A DNA stretch of 64,000 nt from NCBI GenBank assembly GCA_002351725.1, contig DEHD01000025.1, forward strand, positions 2,353 through 66,352, read 5' to 3'. Shown in pieces: positions 1-7,923 of this stretch. How positions within the stretch are numbered: the stretch's first letter is position 1; the number at the start of each line of letters is the position of its first letter. A model generated the notes under the pieces. That model saw only the letters and a program-made list of their open reading frames with translations, did not search any database and was not told the origin of the DNA. The stretch is from Prevotella sp. UBA2809 (GTDB lineage: Bacteria; Bacteroidota; Bacteroidia; Bacteroidales; Bacteroidaceae). The translations under genes and the position numbers were made by a program.

Positions 1-111
1 AAGAAGGCTTATCCTAACGAGGCCGAGGAGCTCTTCGCCGAGGCACAGCGCATGGCTCAGCTCCGCTACAAGAGCTACGTTCGCAAGACGCAAGAGAACT
101 GGGAGGATTAA
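1..111 (+). CDS. C-terminal end of a probable pyruvate:ferredoxin oxidoreductase (partial)
   Basis: Only the last 36 codons are inside the window, in frame from base 1 to a TAA at 109-111. The tail contains YPNEAEELFAEAQ followed by RYKSYVR. This acidic helical end resembles the C-terminus of the large single-chain pyruvate:ferredoxin (flavodoxin) oxidoreductases of anaerobes. Those enzymes convert pyruvate and CoA to acetyl-CoA, CO2 and reduced ferredoxin. Being immediately upstream of pflB, the alternative pyruvate-cleaving enzyme, fits this role. The fragment is too short to be certain; another large redox enzyme is possible. A terminator follows at 216-246. Confidence 0.5.
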   Translation, partial: KKAYPNEAEELFAEAQRMAQLRYKSYVRKTQENWED

Positions 112-189
112 TGAGCGTTATGCCAAGCTTGCTTGAGCATGACCGAATGTACGAGCAGTCATGACGTAGTCATAACTGGGAGGATTAAT
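97..189. repeat. 16-bp direct repeat bracketing a hairpin-rich 61-bp insert
   Basis: The 16 bases AACTGGGAGGATTAAT occur at 97-112, spanning the stop codon of the upstream gene, and again at 174-189. The intervening bases contain CAAGCTTGCTTG, which can pair with its flanks, and the palindrome GTCATGAC. A related CAAGCTTGCTTG element lies at 63732-63743. The layout could be an insertion of a short palindromic element with duplication of the gene end. No coding potential was seen in 112-378. Confidence 0.5.
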
Positions 190-215
190 AGATTTAATCT
201 TTCATTCCATATTCA

Positions 216-246
216 AGGGAGCATCCATTCGGGTGCTCCTTTTTTT
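216..246 (+). terminator. Rho-independent terminator after the upstream oxidoreductase
   Basis: A stem of about nine pairs (GGAGCATCC with GGGTGCTCC) and a four-base loop is followed directly by seven T residues. It separates the upstream partial gene from the pflB promoter. Confidence 0.75.
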
Positions 247-283
247 GATTTGTATCACGATATTCAATAATGCTGCGCAAAAA

Positions 284-315
284 GTTGCACAGGTCATAAA
301 AAAGTAGTACCTTTG
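284..315 (+). promoter_or_regulatory. Bacteroidota sigma-ABfr-type promoter of pflBA
   Basis: GTTG at 284-287 and TACCTTTG at 308-315 are 20 bp apart, matching the Bacteroidota -33/-7 consensus. The predicted transcript start near 322 leaves a leader of about 55 nt before the pflB ATG. Confidence 0.65.
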
Positions 316-378
316 CAGCCGAAAAAAATACAATAGGTATTATTATTTTACAAAAGAATAAAAAACACTAATTAATTT

Positions 379-2625
379 ATGCGTAAAGAATGGCGTGGTT
401 TTAAAGGAACCAAATGGACCGAAGAGGTCAACCTCAGAGACTTTATTCAGAACAACTACACAGCTTACGAAGGCGACGAGAGCTTCCTGGCTGAGCCTAC
501 CGATGCCACTAATGTTTTGTGGGGCCGTCTGCAGGAGCTGCAGAAGGAGGAGCGTGCCAAGGGTGGCGTGCTCGACATGGAGACAGAGATTGTGTCAAGC
601 ATGACAGCTTATGGCCCAGCCTACATCGACGAGAGCAAGAAGGAGCTTGAGAAGGTAGTTGGTCTGCAGACCGATAAACCCCTGAAGCGCGCATTCATGC
701 CTTTTGGCGGTATTAAGATGGCTGAGCAGGCCTGCACCAACTACGGCTACAAGCCATCAGAGAAACTGCACGAGATCTTCACCAAGTATTGCAAAACCCA
801 CAACGACGGCGTATTCGATGCTTACACCGAGGAGATGAAGCACGTTCGTCACAACCACATCCTCACAGGTCTGCCCGACACCTATGGTCGTGGCCGTATC
901 GTGGGCGACTATCGCCGTGTGGCTCTGTACGGTATCGACTTCATCATTGCCGAGAAGGAGGCCGACAAGCGCAACTGCGGCGCAGGTGTGATGAGCGACG
1001 ATGTTATCCGTCAGCGTGAGGAGATCTCAATGCAGATCAAGGCCCTAAAGGAGATGAAGGCTATGGCTCAGATCTACGGTTTCGACATCTCTCAGCCTGC
1101 TAACAATGCACGCGAGGCTGTACAGTGGCTGTACTTCGGCTACCTGGCTGCCATCAAGACTCAGAACGGTGCTGCTATGTCAGTAGGTCGTGTATCTACA
1201 TTCCTCGATATCTACATCCAGCGTGATATGGAAGAGGGCACACTCACCGAGAGCGAGGCTCAGGAGCTCATCGACCACCTGGTAATGAAGTTCCGCATGG
1301 TTAAGTTCGCACGTATCCCATCTTACAACGAGCTTTTCTCGGGCGACCCCGTTTGGGCTACTCTCGAAGTAGGTGGTATGGGTATGGACGGACGCCACAT
1401 GGTTACAAAGAACGACTACCGTTTCCTCCACACTCTGGAGAACATGGGTCCTTCGCCCGAGCCAAACCTCACCGTACTCTACTCTCCACGCCTCACCGAG
1501 AACTTCAAGAAGTACGCAGCTATGATCTCTGTAAAGACAAGCTCTATCCAGTACGAGAACGACGAGGTTATGCGTCCTGTATGGGGCGACGATTATAGCA
1601 TCTGCTGCTGTGTAAGTGCTACTCAGACTGGTAAGGAGATGCAGTTCTTCGGAGCACGCGCCAACCTGGCCAAGTGTTTCCTCTATGCATGTAACGGTGG
1701 TGTCGACGCCAAGACCCGCGAGCAGGTTGCTCCTGGTTTCCGCCCCATCAAGGACGAGTACCTGACATGGGAGGAGCTGGCTCCACGCTTCGATCAGGCT
1801 ATGGACTGGCTGGCTGGTGTATATGTAAACACCCTGAACCTCATCCACTACATGCACGATAAGTACTTCTACGAGGCTGCCGAGATGGCCCTGATTGATA
1901 CCAACGTACGTCGTACATTCGCTACCGGTATCGCAGGTTTCTCACACGTTGTCGATTCTATCTCTGCCGTTAAGTATGCAAAGGTAAAGATGATTCGCGA
2001 TGAGGAGGGATTCAACGTTGACTATGTAACCGAGGGCGACTTTCCACGCTACGGTAACGACGACGACCGCGCCGACGAGATTGCAGTATGGCTGCTCAAG
2101 ACCTTCGTTAAGAAGATTCGCAAGCACGCCACCTATCGTAACGCTACCCCAACCTGCTCTATCCTCACCATCACCTCTAACGTGGTTTATGGTAAGTACA
2201 CAGGTAATCTGCCCGATGGCCGCCGTGCTGGTACTCCTCTGGCTCCTGGTGCTAACCCAAGCTACGGTGCCGAGAAGAGCGGTCTGTTGGCTTCGCTGAA
2301 CTCAGTAGCTAAGCTGCCTTACGAGTATGCCCTCGATGGTATCTCAAACACTCAGACCATCAGTCCTAACACTCTGGGACAGAACGACGAGGAACGTGCC
2401 AACACTCTGGTTCGCGTAATGGATGGTTACTTCAGCCGTGGTGCTCACCACCTGAACGTAAACGTGTTTGGCGTCGACAAGCTGCGCGATGCCATGGAGC
2501 ACCCTGAGAAGCCAGAGTACGCTAACTTTACTATCCGCGTATCTGGATATGCCGTTAAGTTCATCGACCTCACTCGCGAGCAGCAGGAAGATGTTATTGC
2601 ACGTCAATCTCACGAGAGCCTGTAA
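379..2625 (+). CDS. pflB: Formate C-acetyltransferase (pyruvate formate-lyase)
   Basis: This glycyl-radical enzyme cleaves pyruvate with CoA to acetyl-CoA and formate in the cytoplasm under anaerobic conditions. At 748 residues it is close to the E. coli enzyme. The active-site region SICCCVS puts the catalytic cysteine pair at C410-C411. The glycyl-radical motif RVSGYAVKF near the end puts the radical at G723. PFL signatures run the full length and no disruption is seen. The stop codon overlaps the pflA start by one base, so the two are co-transcribed and probably translationally coupled from the promoter at 284-315. Confidence 0.97.
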   Translation: MRKEWRGFKGTKWTEEVNLRDFIQNNYTAYEGDESFLAEPTDATNVLWGRLQELQKEERAKGGVLDMETEIVSSMTAYGPAYIDESKKELEKVVGLQTDKPLKRAFMPFGGIKMAEQACTNYGYKPSEKLHEIFTKYCKTHNDGVFDAYTEEMKHVRHNHILTGLPDTYGRGRIVGDYRRVALYGIDFIIAEKEADKRNCGAGVMSDDVIRQREEISMQIKALKEMKAMAQIYGFDISQPANNAREAVQWLYFGYLAAIKTQNGAAMSVGRVSTFLDIYIQRDMEEGTLTESEAQELIDHLVMKFRMVKFARIPSYNELFSGDPVWATLEVGGMGMDGRHMVTKNDYRFLHTLENMGPSPEPNLTVLYSPRLTENFKKYAAMISVKTSSIQYENDEVMRPVWGDDYSICCCVSATQTGKEMQFFGARANLAKCFLYACNGGVDAKTREQVAPGFRPIKDEYLTWEELAPRFDQAMDWLAGVYVNTLNLIHYMHDKYFYEAAEMALIDTNVRRTFATGIAGFSHVVDSISAVKYAKVKMIRDEEGFNVDYVTEGDFPRYGNDDDRADEIAVWLLKTFVKKIRKHATYRNATPTCSILTITSNVVYGKYTGNLPDGRRAGTPLAPGANPSYGAEKSGLLASLNSVAKLPYEYALDGISNTQTISPNTLGQNDEERANTLVRVMDGYFSRGAHHLNVNVFGVDKLRDAMEHPEKPEYANFTIRVSGYAVKFIDLTREQQEDVIARQSHESL

Positions 2626-3365
2626 TGAATATTAAAGGCTATATACACTCTACCGAATCCTTTGGCTCTGTCGATGGGCCAGGGATTCGGTTTCTTATTT
2701 TCCTTCAGGGTTGTCAGATGCGCTGTCGCTACTGCCACAACCCAGACACATGGCGTCTTGGTTCCGATGCCTGCGGCACAACAGCTACCGTTGATGAGCT
2801 GCTGAACAAGGCCGAGCGCTATCGCAGCTATTGGGGCCCCGATGGCGGCATCACCGTTAGCGGAGGCGAGGCTTTGCTGCAGATAGATTTCCTTATCGAC
2901 CTCTTTGAGGAGGCCCATCGTCGCGGCATCAACACATGTCTCGACACGGCTGCTCAGCCTTTTACTCGCGAGGAGCCATTCTTTGGTAAGTTCCAGCGCC
3001 TGATACAGACTACCGACCTGGTACTGCTCGACATCAAGCACATCGATAGCGAGAAGCATCGTTGGCTTACAGGTCACGGCAACGAGCATATTCTCGACTG
3101 CGCCCGCTATCTGTCGGATATCCAGAAACCCGTATGGATTCGCCATGTGCTGGTTCCTGGAATCACTACCGATGAGGAGCAACTCATCCAACTGCGCCAT
3201 ACCATCGACACATTGCAGAACGTTCAGAAGGTAGAAGTTCTGCCCTACCACACCCTGGGCACCTTCAAGTGGGAGCAGTTGGGCATCCCCTACTCACTTA
3301 AAGATGTTGCCACTCCCACCGCCGAGCAAATAGCCCGCGCCCGCGAGATTCTGACTGCGAAGTAG
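2625..3365 (+). CDS. pflA: Pyruvate formate-lyase activating enzyme (radical SAM)
   Basis: This radical SAM activase abstracts hydrogen from Gly723 of PflB to make the glycyl radical. The CxxxCxxC iron-sulfur motif is C30, C34 and C37 in GCQMRCRYCHNP. The SAM-binding GGE motif appears as TVSGGEALLQ. The length of 246 residues is normal for PflA. The ATG overlaps the last base of the pflB stop (TAATG), which supports coupled expression of enzyme and activase. Confidence 0.96.
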   Translation: MNIKGYIHSTESFGSVDGPGIRFLIFLQGCQMRCRYCHNPDTWRLGSDACGTTATVDELLNKAERYRSYWGPDGGITVSGGEALLQIDFLIDLFEEAHRRGINTCLDTAAQPFTREEPFFGKFQRLIQTTDLVLLDIKHIDSEKHRWLTGHGNEHILDCARYLSDIQKPVWIRHVLVPGITTDEEQLIQLRHTIDTLQNVQKVEVLPYHTLGTFKWEQLGIPYSLKDVATPTAEQIARAREILTAK

Positions 3366-3404
3366 GTTATTTAAGTATTTGTAACCAAAACGTAACCTTA
3401 ATAA

Positions 3405-3436
3405 TTTGCATCCTAAGCTCTTTTTATTTATCTTTG
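3405..3436 (+). promoter_or_regulatory. Promoter of the Na/Pi-winged-helix gene
   Basis: TTTG at 3405-3408 and TATCTTTG at 3429-3436 with exactly 20 bp between them are a full match to the Bacteroidota -33/-7 consensus. The start codon is at 3464. Confidence 0.75.
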
Positions 3437-3463
3437 TAACCGAAATATTAAGATAAATAAACT

Positions 3464-5419
3464 ATGACATTAGAGATTGTATTAAGACTTTTAGGCTCGC
3501 TCGCACTTCTCATCTATGGAATGAAGACCATGAGCGATGCCCTACAGAAGATGGCAGGATCGGGCTTACGACATATTCTTGGACGAATGACCACAAACCG
3601 ACTAACCGGCATGCTTACAGGCACCTTTGTTACTTGCGCCGTACAGTCGTCGTCGGCCACTACGGTCATGACGGTATCGTTTGTTAGTGCCGGACTGCTC
3701 ACGCTGGCACAAGCCATCTCGGTTATCATGGGTGCCAATATCGGTACTACACTCACGGCGTGGATCATGTCGCTGGGCTACAATCTGAACCTTACCGTGG
3801 TGGTGTTTCCCGCCTTTCTTGTGGGCATGGTGCTTATTTATAAGAAGCGCCATCGTTATGCAGGCGAGTTTCTCTTCGGACTGGCATTCCTGTTCTGGTC
3901 GCTCGTCATGTTGAGTGGCGCCGGAAAGGATATGGACCTTCAGCATAATGCCCAGGTGGTGGCATTCTTTGCCTCGTTCGATACCAGCAGCTATCTAACC
4001 ATATTCGTATTCCTTGCCGCAGGCACGCTTATAACCTGCATCGTCCAGTCGTCGGCAGCCGTCATGGCCATCACTATTCTGCTCTGCTCAACAGGCGTGC
4101 TGCCCATCTATATGGGCATAGCCTTGGTAATGGGCGAGAACATCGGCACAACAGCCACAGCCAATCTGGCAGCACTCGGCGCAGGCATCGAAGCCCGCAG
4201 GGCGGCATTAGCCCATCTGCTGTTCAATGTGTTCGGAGTGATGTGGGTTCTGGTTGTATTCTATCCCTTCGTCGACATGGTGTGCAGCATCGTTGGCTAT
4301 AATCCGGCGATAGGCGGGCAAACCGAGCTTCTGTCGGTAGTGCTGGCCTTGTTCCATACGTGTTTCAACGTTCTCAACACCGCTCTGCTCATTGGTTTCA
4401 TTCCCCAGATGGAGCGCTTAGTGTGCCGCCTTCTGCCCAACAAGCAGCAGGCCAAGCCCAACGCTACCCTTCATTTCATCGATGGTGGCGTGATGGCTAC
4501 CCCCGAAATATCTGTTCTGCAGGCGCAAAAGGAGATTATCCATTTTGCCGAGCGCATGCAACGCATGTTTGGTATGACGCGCACGCTAATAGACGAGAAG
4601 GACAAAAAGGAGTTTGAGCACCAGTTTGAGCGGATAGAACACTACGAAACCATTGCCGACAACATGGAAATTGAGATAGCCAACTATCTTGAACAGGTAG
4701 GCAAAGACCACCTTTCCGACGAGACAAAGAATAAAATCCGCATTATGTTCCGCCAGATTGGCGAGTTGGAATCCATCGGCGATGCGTGCTACAAGATGGC
4801 CCGTACCATCAAGCATCTGCGCAACAATCGTGAAGACTTTACCCCCAGCCAGTACACCCGATTGCACGATATGCAGCATCTGGTAAACGAGGCTTTGACA
4901 CAAATGATGGTTGTGATGAACGGCCGACGAGAAAACCTGACTGTCGATGCCTCGCGTGATATCGAGAACGACATCAACACCTTGCGCGACAATATCAAGG
5001 CCGAGACGCTTAGCGATGTTAACAGCCACACTTACAGTTATACGCTGGGCACGCTATATACCGACATCGTTGCCGACTGCGAGAAACTGGGCGATTACGT
5101 GATGAATGTGGTAGAGGCCCGATTGGGCAAACGCTATCAGAACTACAACAGCCTGAAGATGAATGTCGATCGCCGTACGGTTACCATCGACGGACAGCCC
5201 GTCAGCCTCACGCGCACCGAGTTCGACCTGCTTTACCAGCTTCTCTCCCACCGCAACCACGTGCTCACCCGCCAGCAGCTGATGGACGCAGTATGGCCCG
5301 ATGTCATCGTGACCGACCGAACGATAAATGTTAACATCACCCGCCTGCGCAAAAAGCTGGGCCTCTACGCCCAGAACATCGTCAGCCGCCCCGGCCTAGG
5401 TTATGTTTTCGAGGGGTAG
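3464..5419 (+). CDS. Na/Pi-cotransporter/PhoU protein with a C-terminal OmpR-type winged helix
   Basis: The N-terminal half is a Na/Pi cotransporter II-type membrane domain. Its two inverted repeats carry QSSSATT (residues 61-67) and QSSAAVM (from about 195), each followed by the family's GxNIGTT-like segment. A PhoU-like helical region covers about 350-560. From about 568 to 651 the same frame continues into a clear OmpR/PhoB winged helix: LTRTEFDLLYQLL, then a VWPD segment, a recognition helix INVNITRLRKKLG and a wing ending GLGYVF. Relatives normally stop after PhoU at roughly 550-600 residues. There is no receiver domain. I infer a membrane-anchored phosphate transporter or sensor that might bind DNA directly, like ToxR or CadC with reversed domain order. 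It has its own promoter. Confidence 0.9.
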   Translation: MTLEIVLRLLGSLALLIYGMKTMSDALQKMAGSGLRHILGRMTTNRLTGMLTGTFVTCAVQSSSATTVMTVSFVSAGLLTLAQAISVIMGANIGTTLTAWIMSLGYNLNLTVVVFPAFLVGMVLIYKKRHRYAGEFLFGLAFLFWSLVMLSGAGKDMDLQHNAQVVAFFASFDTSSYLTIFVFLAAGTLITCIVQSSAAVMAITILLCSTGVLPIYMGIALVMGENIGTTATANLAALGAGIEARRAALAHLLFNVFGVMWVLVVFYPFVDMVCSIVGYNPAIGGQTELLSVVLALFHTCFNVLNTALLIGFIPQMERLVCRLLPNKQQAKPNATLHFIDGGVMATPEISVLQAQKEIIHFAERMQRMFGMTRTLIDEKDKKEFEHQFERIEHYETIADNMEIEIANYLEQVGKDHLSDETKNKIRIMFRQIGELESIGDACYKMARTIKHLRNNREDFTPSQYTRLHDMQHLVNEALTQMMVVMNGRRENLTVDASRDIENDINTLRDNIKAETLSDVNSHTYSYTLGTLYTDIVADCEKLGDYVMNVVEARLGKRYQNYNSLKMNVDRRTVTIDGQPVSLTRTEFDLLYQLLSHRNHVLTRQQLMDAVWPDVIVTDRTINVNITRLRKKLGLYAQNIVSRPGLGYVFEG

Positions 5420-5532
5420 CCTCTACTCCACCTTCTACGTTGTTCTTCCAGCGCGAACACAATGTCACCTTTGTGTCAGGTACGAATAATATTTGTATTT
5501 TTAACGTCAAAACAGAAAAAAGTGAGAAAAAG

Positions 5533-5564
5533 TTTGGAAGATAATCGAAAAAACCCTATCTTTG
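5533..5564 (+). promoter_or_regulatory. Consensus promoter with no ORF immediately downstream
   Basis: TTTG at 5533-5536, a 20-bp spacer and TATCTTTG at 5557-5564 match the Bacteroidota consensus. The predicted start is near 5571 and a hairpin terminator follows about 75 nt later. Confidence 0.65.
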
Positions 5565-5570
5565 CAACGT

Positions 5571-5676
5571 CAGAACATTAGTTTTGGCTATCCGGTAAGT
5601 TTCCGCGTGGGAGCAAGACTTGATCGACACTACTCCATTTACAAACAAAGAGTCACTTCGTGTGGCTCTTTTGTTA
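5571..5676 (+). ncRNA. Candidate small RNA, about 105 nt
   Basis: This stretch lies between a consensus promoter and a strong intrinsic terminator. It has no ATG-initiated reading frame of useful length. The predicted RNA starts near 5571 and ends in the hairpin at 5647-5671. I do not recognise it as a known RNA family. It could be a regulatory RNA or the leader of a lost gene; its start CTTTGCAACGTC resembles that of the HU-gene transcript at 14611. Confidence 0.4.
5646..5676. terminator. Bidirectional hairpin terminator
   Basis: A ten-pair stem (5647-5656 with 5662-5671, loop 5657-5661) is followed by a T-rich run on the plus strand and by CTCTTTGTTTG on the minus strand. It can end both the plus-strand candidate RNA and the minus-strand small ORF at 5674-5757. 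Confidence 0.6.
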
Positions 5677-5757
5677 TTTGGTATAGCTCAGCTCAGAGCC
5701 ATCTTCTTCAAATGGTTCAAATTCAAATATTTCATCTTCAATGATAGTCGGTTTCAT
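5674..5757 (-). CDS. Acidic 27-residue small ORF with its own promoter
   Basis: The peptide starts MKPTIIEDEIFEFEPFEEDG and is strongly acidic, with no signal peptide or membrane segment. Support is positional: a -7 box TATCTTTG (minus strand, 5766-5773) with a TTG core 19 bp upstream lies just before the ATG, and the shared hairpin at 5646-5676 lies just after the stop. I do not recognise the family. It may be a real small protein or the surviving end of a lost gene. Confidence 0.45.
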   Translation of the reverse strand: MKPTIIEDEIFEFEPFEEDGSELSYTK

Positions 5758-5765
5758 ATTATGTG

Positions 5766-5796
5766 CAAAGATACAAATAGTTTTTGGATTTACAAG
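5766..5796 (-). promoter_or_regulatory. Promoter of the acidic small ORF
   Basis: On the minus strand CTTG (5793-5796) and TATCTTTG (5766-5773) are about 19 bp apart. The ATG at 5757 leaves a very short leader. Confidence 0.5.
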
Positions 5797-5856
5797 CACG
5801 AAATGGATAAAAACAAAAAAAACAAGCAAAGCGCGTGGAGAGATCTCAAAAGACGG

Positions 5857-6115
5857 GATTAAAAGTCCCAAGGCAGTAGTACAGTCTTGTCGCGAAACAC
5901 ATCAGTCATCATTCTTTGCCGTCATTGCGATATTACTGAAGCGTTCGTCTGCTTACCTTCAGTATTTGCGCCACCTCTCTGTCTGTCAAATAGCGTTCAC
6001 CATCTAATAATGGACGGTAGTTGCCGATTACCTTCTTATAGAGTGCAAGAATCTCTTTCATGTTCTCTAATGCGTTCTTCACTCCTGCATTATGCGGCAT
6101 TATTAGTTCATTCAT
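5857..6115 (-). pseudogene. Excisionase/MerR-like helix-turn-helix gene broken by a nonsense codon
   Basis: The open part (6115 down to 5933) encodes a helical N-terminus and the typical helix-turn-helix of small Bacteroidales excisionase-like proteins, YLTDREVAQILKVSRRTLQ. In such proteins this is normally followed by E-Y-R. Here the codon after LQ is TAA at 5933-5935, and the next codons read YRNDGK, so a single GAA to TAA change is the simplest explanation. Beyond that the frame is further decayed, with a frameshifted GKVLYR-like remnant. The start overlaps the preceding pseudogene's stop by four bases (ATGA). Confidence 0.6.
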
Positions 6116-6279
6116 AGGCTGCACGTTTTGAGGTTATACATCTTACCATTCTTATCCCTACCAGCCACAACATGAAGAATACGCTCCACATCCTCAGGTT
6201 TATATCAGCAGTTCTTCGACGAGCGAAGCGGCAAGCCGATTACCTCGTAGGTACTGCGCTCAATTGGTACTACTTCCAT
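6112..6279 (-). pseudogene. Small decayed gene with an in-frame TGA, coupled to the HTH pseudogene
   Basis: An ATG at 6279 begins MEVVPIERSTYEVIG, a start typical of small Bacteroidales mobile-element DNA-binding proteins. A TGA at 6205-6207 stops it after 24 residues. The same frame then continues open as YKPEDVERILHVVAGRDKNG to a stop at 6112-6114. That stop overlaps the next gene's ATG, as expected for an operon. A -7 box TACCTTTG (minus, 6308-6315) precedes it. The original function is unknown. Confidence 0.45.
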
Positions 6280-6407
6280 GTCTTGTTTAGTTTTTGAAAT
6301 ATGCGTGCAAAGGTACACTATAATCATCAGACATGGAACAATTGAAAATTCTTTCTCATGAAATAACAATTCACGAATTCTTCTATCTTCCACAATCTTA
6401 ATGCCTG
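6280..6407. other. Non-coding gap
   Basis: Apart from the minus-strand -7 box at 6308-6315, nothing recognisable is seen here. Short ORFs in this gap have no promoter or family resemblance. Confidence 0.5.
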
Positions 6408-6479
6408 CTGAGCTTGCTCTTCAGAAAGCGGACACGCACCTTTGTGTGGCACTTGTCAGAAAAGTGCGTATTAGGCTAC
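6408..6479 (+). repeat. Left copy of an inverted hairpin repeat pair
   Basis: Bases 6445-6479 match the reverse complement of 9006-9040 at 33 of 35 positions. The core contains GCACTT and AAGTGC, which pair around a short loop. Outside the core, CTGAGCTTGCTC at 6408-6419 is also mirrored at the outer edge of the right copy. The pair brackets the aspartyl protease and PDDEXK nuclease genes. Confidence 0.7.
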
Positions 6480-6633
6480 ACCCTTCTATGGAATCTAATT
6501 GGGGTATAGGAAACAGAAATCTGTGCGGATTGTTGTCATATCAAGAGGAAAGGCCACTCTTTTTCTTAATTTATGTTCACGAATTATCGCATCCTCGTTA
6601 TTTTTGCTTATTTTTGCAAGCAAAAGAGTAAAT

Positions 6634-7899
6634 ATGTTGAAGAAAATAGCTTTTTGTTTATTCCTTTTTTTGAATACAACTATGATGTTGGCACAAGATT
6701 TGAATGAATATCTTCTTGACAGACTTACTGCGTCTTGGCAATGCCGGCAGGTGGACTATGAAGATATGATAAATGTTGTGCTCAATAATAAAGATAACCT
6801 TGATTCATACCTACGAGGGCTTGCTTTTGTTGAAATTATGCGTTCTGAAGGTAATGATTCCATGACCATCAAGATGATAGACAAATTGTTTGAGCTGTAT
6901 GATGATAGTCGTATTGCTGGTATGAGAGACTATCTGCTTGATACAAAAAAGAGATTACTGCTCTTGGATAACCGTTACGATGAAATCAGGGAAATGGCCA
7001 ACTATGTAGGCAAAAGATGGCCAGATGATACAGATCTGCAACAATGGGTAATCCGCTACAAACGACTTGCTGACGCAGCAAAAGACACAAAACCAGTAAT
7101 TCTCAAATGGGTAAAGAATGAATCAAGGCTTGCTGCTAATAAAAACCTGACTTATCAGAATGACAGTCTTCCTTTCATGACATTCAATGCAAAGTTCAAC
7201 GGAGTCGAGACCGATAAATTGTTTATGGATACAGGATTGATGACAAGCATGAATATCATGAGGAGTTTCGCAGACAAGATTGGAGTTAGGTTACTTCCTG
7301 ATTCTCTTCAGATGCGAAGTGCAAACCGATATGGGAAGGTCTTCAATTTGCAATTGGGCATTTTAGATAGTTTTCAATTGGGGGACGTCATTATCTACAA
7401 TCTTCCTGTCTATATTTCTGACGAGGAAGATCAATATGGTAATATTGGTGTAATAGGTGCTCCGGATTTGGCACGATTCGGTTATGTAGAATTAACCGCT
7501 GATAGTCTTATCCTTAAGAAACAATCTGGTTACGAAGAAAAGGAACCAAATTTTACTATGAATCCAGGCATAAAAGGAACAAAATGTATTTGTTTACCTT
7601 GTATTTGTCAAGGACGTACAAGCAAATTCATTCTTGATACAGGCTCGAATAGTTTTTTGATTCCCGAAGGAGACAACACTGCAGAGATTGTTGCCCAAGT
7701 TGGTGAGCAGAATCTGGAAATAGCAGCAGGAATGTATTCCCATCCGCTAGTGGAAGAGCATGACGCAATCGGATTCTGGGGAATCCCCATATTATGGGCA
7801 TTAGACAGGATATGTTTAGACTTCAAGCACACACACGTGGATTTTATAAGAAGAAAGGGCGTAAGTAATACCCTTCGGTTGGCTTCAAAGAACAATTGA
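6634..7899 (+). CDS. Secreted retropepsin-like aspartyl protease, two DTG motifs
   Basis: The chosen ATG at 6634 gives 421 residues with a clean signal peptide (MLKKIAFCLFLFLNTTMMLAQ). An upstream in-frame start at 6499 would bury it. After a helical region come two aspartyl-protease motifs: MDTGLMTSMN with D199 and LDTGSNSFLI with D335. Each belongs to a retropepsin-like half, so the protein could form a two-lobed active site within one chain. It probably acts in the periplasm or at the surface. The substrate is unknown. It is AT-rich relative to flanking core genes and sits inside the inverted hairpin repeats. Confidence 0.75.
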   Translation: MLKKIAFCLFLFLNTTMMLAQDLNEYLLDRLTASWQCRQVDYEDMINVVLNNKDNLDSYLRGLAFVEIMRSEGNDSMTIKMIDKLFELYDDSRIAGMRDYLLDTKKRLLLLDNRYDEIREMANYVGKRWPDDTDLQQWVIRYKRLADAAKDTKPVILKWVKNESRLAANKNLTYQNDSLPFMTFNAKFNGVETDKLFMDTGLMTSMNIMRSFADKIGVRLLPDSLQMRSANRYGKVFNLQLGILDSFQLGDVIIYNLPVYISDEEDQYGNIGVIGAPDLARFGYVELTADSLILKKQSGYEEKEPNFTMNPGIKGTKCICLPCICQGRTSKFILDTGSNSFLIPEGDNTAEIVAQVGEQNLEIAAGMYSHPLVEEHDAIGFWGIPILWALDRICLDFKHTHVDFIRRKGVSNTLRLASKNN

Positions 7900-7923
7900 T
7901 TATCTGGTAATAGTAAACGAGAT

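Noticed and set aside
1180..1857. 225-codon minus-strand ORF inside pflB
   Set aside because: It is a mirror of the high-scoring pflB frame, with no promoter or family resemblance.
2610..3251. 213-codon minus-strand ORF inside pflA
   Set aside because: Antisense to a clear radical SAM gene; no independent support.
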